A stretch of DNA of 64,000 nt. Origin: Schistosoma haematobium (lineage: Eukaryota > Platyhelminthes > Trematoda > Strigeidida > Schistosomatidae). Positions 61,772 through 64,000 of this stretch are shown here, piece by piece (the stretch's first letter is position 1; the number at the start of each line of letters is the position of its first letter). The DNA is taken from the NCBI RefSeq assembly GCF_000699445.3, contig NC_067196.1:86046364-86110363 (forward strand), in the 5' to 3' direction. Under the pieces are notes generated by a model. The model was not told the origin of the DNA, made no database searches, and was given only the letters and a program-made list of their open reading frames with translations. The translations under genes were made by a program, and so were the position numbers.

Positions 61772-62858
61772 GTAAGACGAAATATTTATTATTTCTGTTT
61801 TATCATTCAATGAATTGAAACAAAATGGATATAAAAATATTCATTTGTATTTATCTGCAATATATTTTTTGATGGTACACATTTATGGTGAATAAAATTG
61901 TAACGAATCATGTTTTAGTACCTTAAGTTAGTTCACTGTAACAATGGTTCCAGAGAATTACACTGTTTGAATTGTTTCAATTTTCAATAGTATTCGTTAA
62001 ATTGTCAAACAATGTACATTCGTTTTTATTAATATTTGGTCAGATACAGTGCCTGTTAAGATTATGTGTTGGCGTCGATGCTTGACTAAGTACCTTCTAT
62101 TAATTTATCTTCAAAAAATTAACTACTTCAGAACCATATATTAAATACTTATTGAACTATATATTTAAGAGAATTATTGAAATCTGTGAGTCTAGGTTTC
62201 CATACTTTACTTCATTATTTGTTTGGAATACGTTTCATAATTTTGAAAGTACTGTGAAATGTGAATTGATATGACCAATATACAGGTAGATTATGAGAAT
62301 TATAAACTTTCCAAAAGTATTATCAGTCTTCTTACTATGCTATGAACACAAAATCTATCATGTTAGGGATCACGGACGGAGATAGAATTTAGAGTGTGCA
62401 CTACGCTCTATTTGGAATTTATCAACTAAAGCTACCCACATCTACTTTAAAGTTCCTACTGAAACTAGAGTTATTGTTCAACGACTAACACAGTAGAATG
62501 TTACACATGCCACTAAATCTATTATTTTCGATGATAAAATATGTGGCATAGTTACATTTTGATTGGGAAATTCAGAATGATTACTAGTAAAGCCGAACTG
62601 TAATCTCAAACGACTCTGGGATCAGAACTTGTTTAGTCTGTCAGGAGTCAGCAAAGATAAATAAATTACTCACGGCACTAGGACTCGAGATATATAGTTT
62701 ACGAAAATTGGGTTAGATTTGATGTCATTTTGTGATGTGAATCTCAACCCCCAATCTTAATTTGTATTATAAACAGGAGTTCATAAGCTCATTTTAATGA
62801 ATAAGCCTTGAAATCAGTTTTTAGGATCATCTGTTGGATAGTATTTATCTGTTTTATC
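61772..62858. other. Intron of the coiled-coil gene, AT-rich
   Basis: No gene or RNA recognised. Followed by the fold-back repeat at 62859-63331 in the same intron. Confidence 0.5.
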
Positions 62859-63331
62859 AGATTAGTTCGGATGGGAAATTGGTTTTCGATGGAGTTTTGT
62901 TCACTAAATTGGATGGTTTGATCGTAGAGCTTTCATCGTTCTTCTAAACGACATCATCAGCACAAACTGCAGGTAGAAGTGAAGTGTTAGAATTTCGCCA
63001 CATGCGGTTCACAGCTTGTCCTGTACATCTCAATGTTGATTAATTCTTGTTGACCTTAAGCCTGTCATTGTCAAACATAGGAACAAAAATCAAACCAATG
63101 GGAGATACAACCAAAGAAACGAAGTAAACAATGACAAGTTTAAGGTCAACAAGAATTAATCAACATTGAGGTCTACAAGACAAGCTGTGAACCACATGTG
63201 GAACAAATCTAACACTTCACTTCTACCTGAAGTTTGTGCTGATTATGTTCGTTCAGAAGAACGATGAAAGCTCTACGACCAAACCATCCAACTCAGAGAA
63301 CAAAACTCCATCAAAATCATCCACCTAATCT
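62859..63331. repeat. Imperfect inverted repeat (fold-back element)
   Basis: Left arm 62859-63071 and right arm 63128-63331 are reverse complements with scattered mismatches and small gaps, separated by about 56 bp. Matching landmarks include AGAGCTTTCATCGTTCTTCT with its complement, and GTTGATTAATTCTTGTTGACC with its complement. It looks like a MITE or fold-back transposon in the intron. No ORF is present and no target duplication was established. Confidence 0.65.
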
Positions 63332-63693
63332 ATAAATCTTCTCCATCATCTCGAAATTTGTTCTCCTCACATATTGATACTAGCTTGAGAAGTAATAAAA
63401 ACTAAAGAACACCAAATGGTACTAGACCATTGAATTTCAACTCATCAATCTCAATATAACAGAACTGTAGGCAAACTTGCTATAGATTATACTTTGAATA
63501 TCATTATGGTTGTGGATCATTGAATAGTTTTATACTAAAACAAAACAGCTGCCCAATGTTAACTAGACTTCTATAGTTAACCATAAACAATTAAAATCAA
63601 CATAATATTCAAAGTAGTTAGTAATTCTTGTTAAAACTTCTTTTCATTCTCTTTATACTTCAGATTTTTCTTTTTTTTTCTTTTTTTTCATAG

Positions 63694-63881
63694 ATGAAAT
63701 TGACATTCAATGCATGGTATAATTTAATTTATAATATAAAAATTCAATTTACAATGTTACAAGCTAAAAATGAATTTCATTTAAAAAAAACTTATTTTAA
63801 TTATTGGAAATTAAAAATTCACCAAATTAATTATAATCGTGATATTGAAAAGGCTAAAATAGATTCCATAGAAATAATAAA
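63694..63881 (+). CDS. CCDC191-like coiled-coil protein, F/W-repeat exon
   Basis: A long T-rich tract and TTTCATAG precede the exon; the donor is AATAAA/GTAAGC. It is phase 0 at the start and phase 2 at the end. It reads LTFNAWYNLIYNIKIQFTMLQAKNEF and KKTYFNYWKLKIHQ, that is, F.AW..L and F.YW..K helices about 25-30 residues apart. This spacing is typical of SFI1/CCDC191-like helical repeats. It is the best single clue to the family, whose members are linked to centrosomes or cilia. The gene continues past the window. Confidence 0.65.
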
Positions 63882-63916
63882 GTAAGCTCATTTGAAAATA
63901 ATATTATAATTTCAAC

Positions 63917-63958
63917 TGCTACTACTACTACTACTATTCCTACTCCTCCTCCTCCTAC

Positions 63959-63992
<34 letters not shown>

Positions 63993-64000
63993 ATTCCTAC
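63917..64000. repeat. CTN trinucleotide microsatellite
   Basis: Imperfect run of CTA, CTC and CTT triplets reaching the window edge, just after a splice donor. Confidence 0.9.

Overview
The window looks like nuclear DNA of a blood fluke (Schistosoma). It is AT-rich, with spliced genes and many retroelement remnants. The most diagnostic parts are a pair of Smalpha-type SINE copies carrying schistosome-style hammerhead ribozymes, a Boudicca-like (CsRn1/Kabuki clade) Ty3/gypsy element with a CHCC Gag motif, and CR1-, RTE- and Mutator-type relics. The species cannot be settled from the sequence alone.

Layout. 1-605: three minus-strand exons of a Mutator-like (FAR1-type zinc finger) transposase, split by introns of 35 and 36 nt. 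640-8500: repeat-rich DNA with an RTE-like fragment (3036-3450), a deleted CR1-like element (about 6150-6840), a solo LTR (6979-7379) and the hammerhead SINE composite (7507-8109). 8523-14337: one complete LTR retrotransposon on the minus strand with LTRs that differ at a single base but with broken gag and pol. 14340-20970: mostly anonymous, with two short divergent coding-like segments near 15.1 and 15.8 kb.

20981-64000: one plus-strand gene for a coiled-coil protein, probably CCDC191-like. Exons are visible at 20981-21138, about 23902-24150, 25472-25581, 61615-61771 and 63694-63881. A second LTR-like copy lies in an early intron.

The dominant feature is the 36,033-bp intron at 25582-61614. 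It is almost wholly a tandem array of 21 units of about 1.70 kb, each with one intact, apparently identical tRNA-Thr(AGT) gene on the same strand as the host gene. Thus Pol III genes would sit in high copy inside a Pol II transcript. The units are nearly identical but carry marker variants. One of them changes the first downstream TTTT to TTCT in the last eight copies, so the array holds two classes of tRNA transcription unit. Each unit also shows a G+T-rich to A+C-rich strand flip at the tRNA, and a non-coding exon-like segment bounded by strong splice-site sequences.
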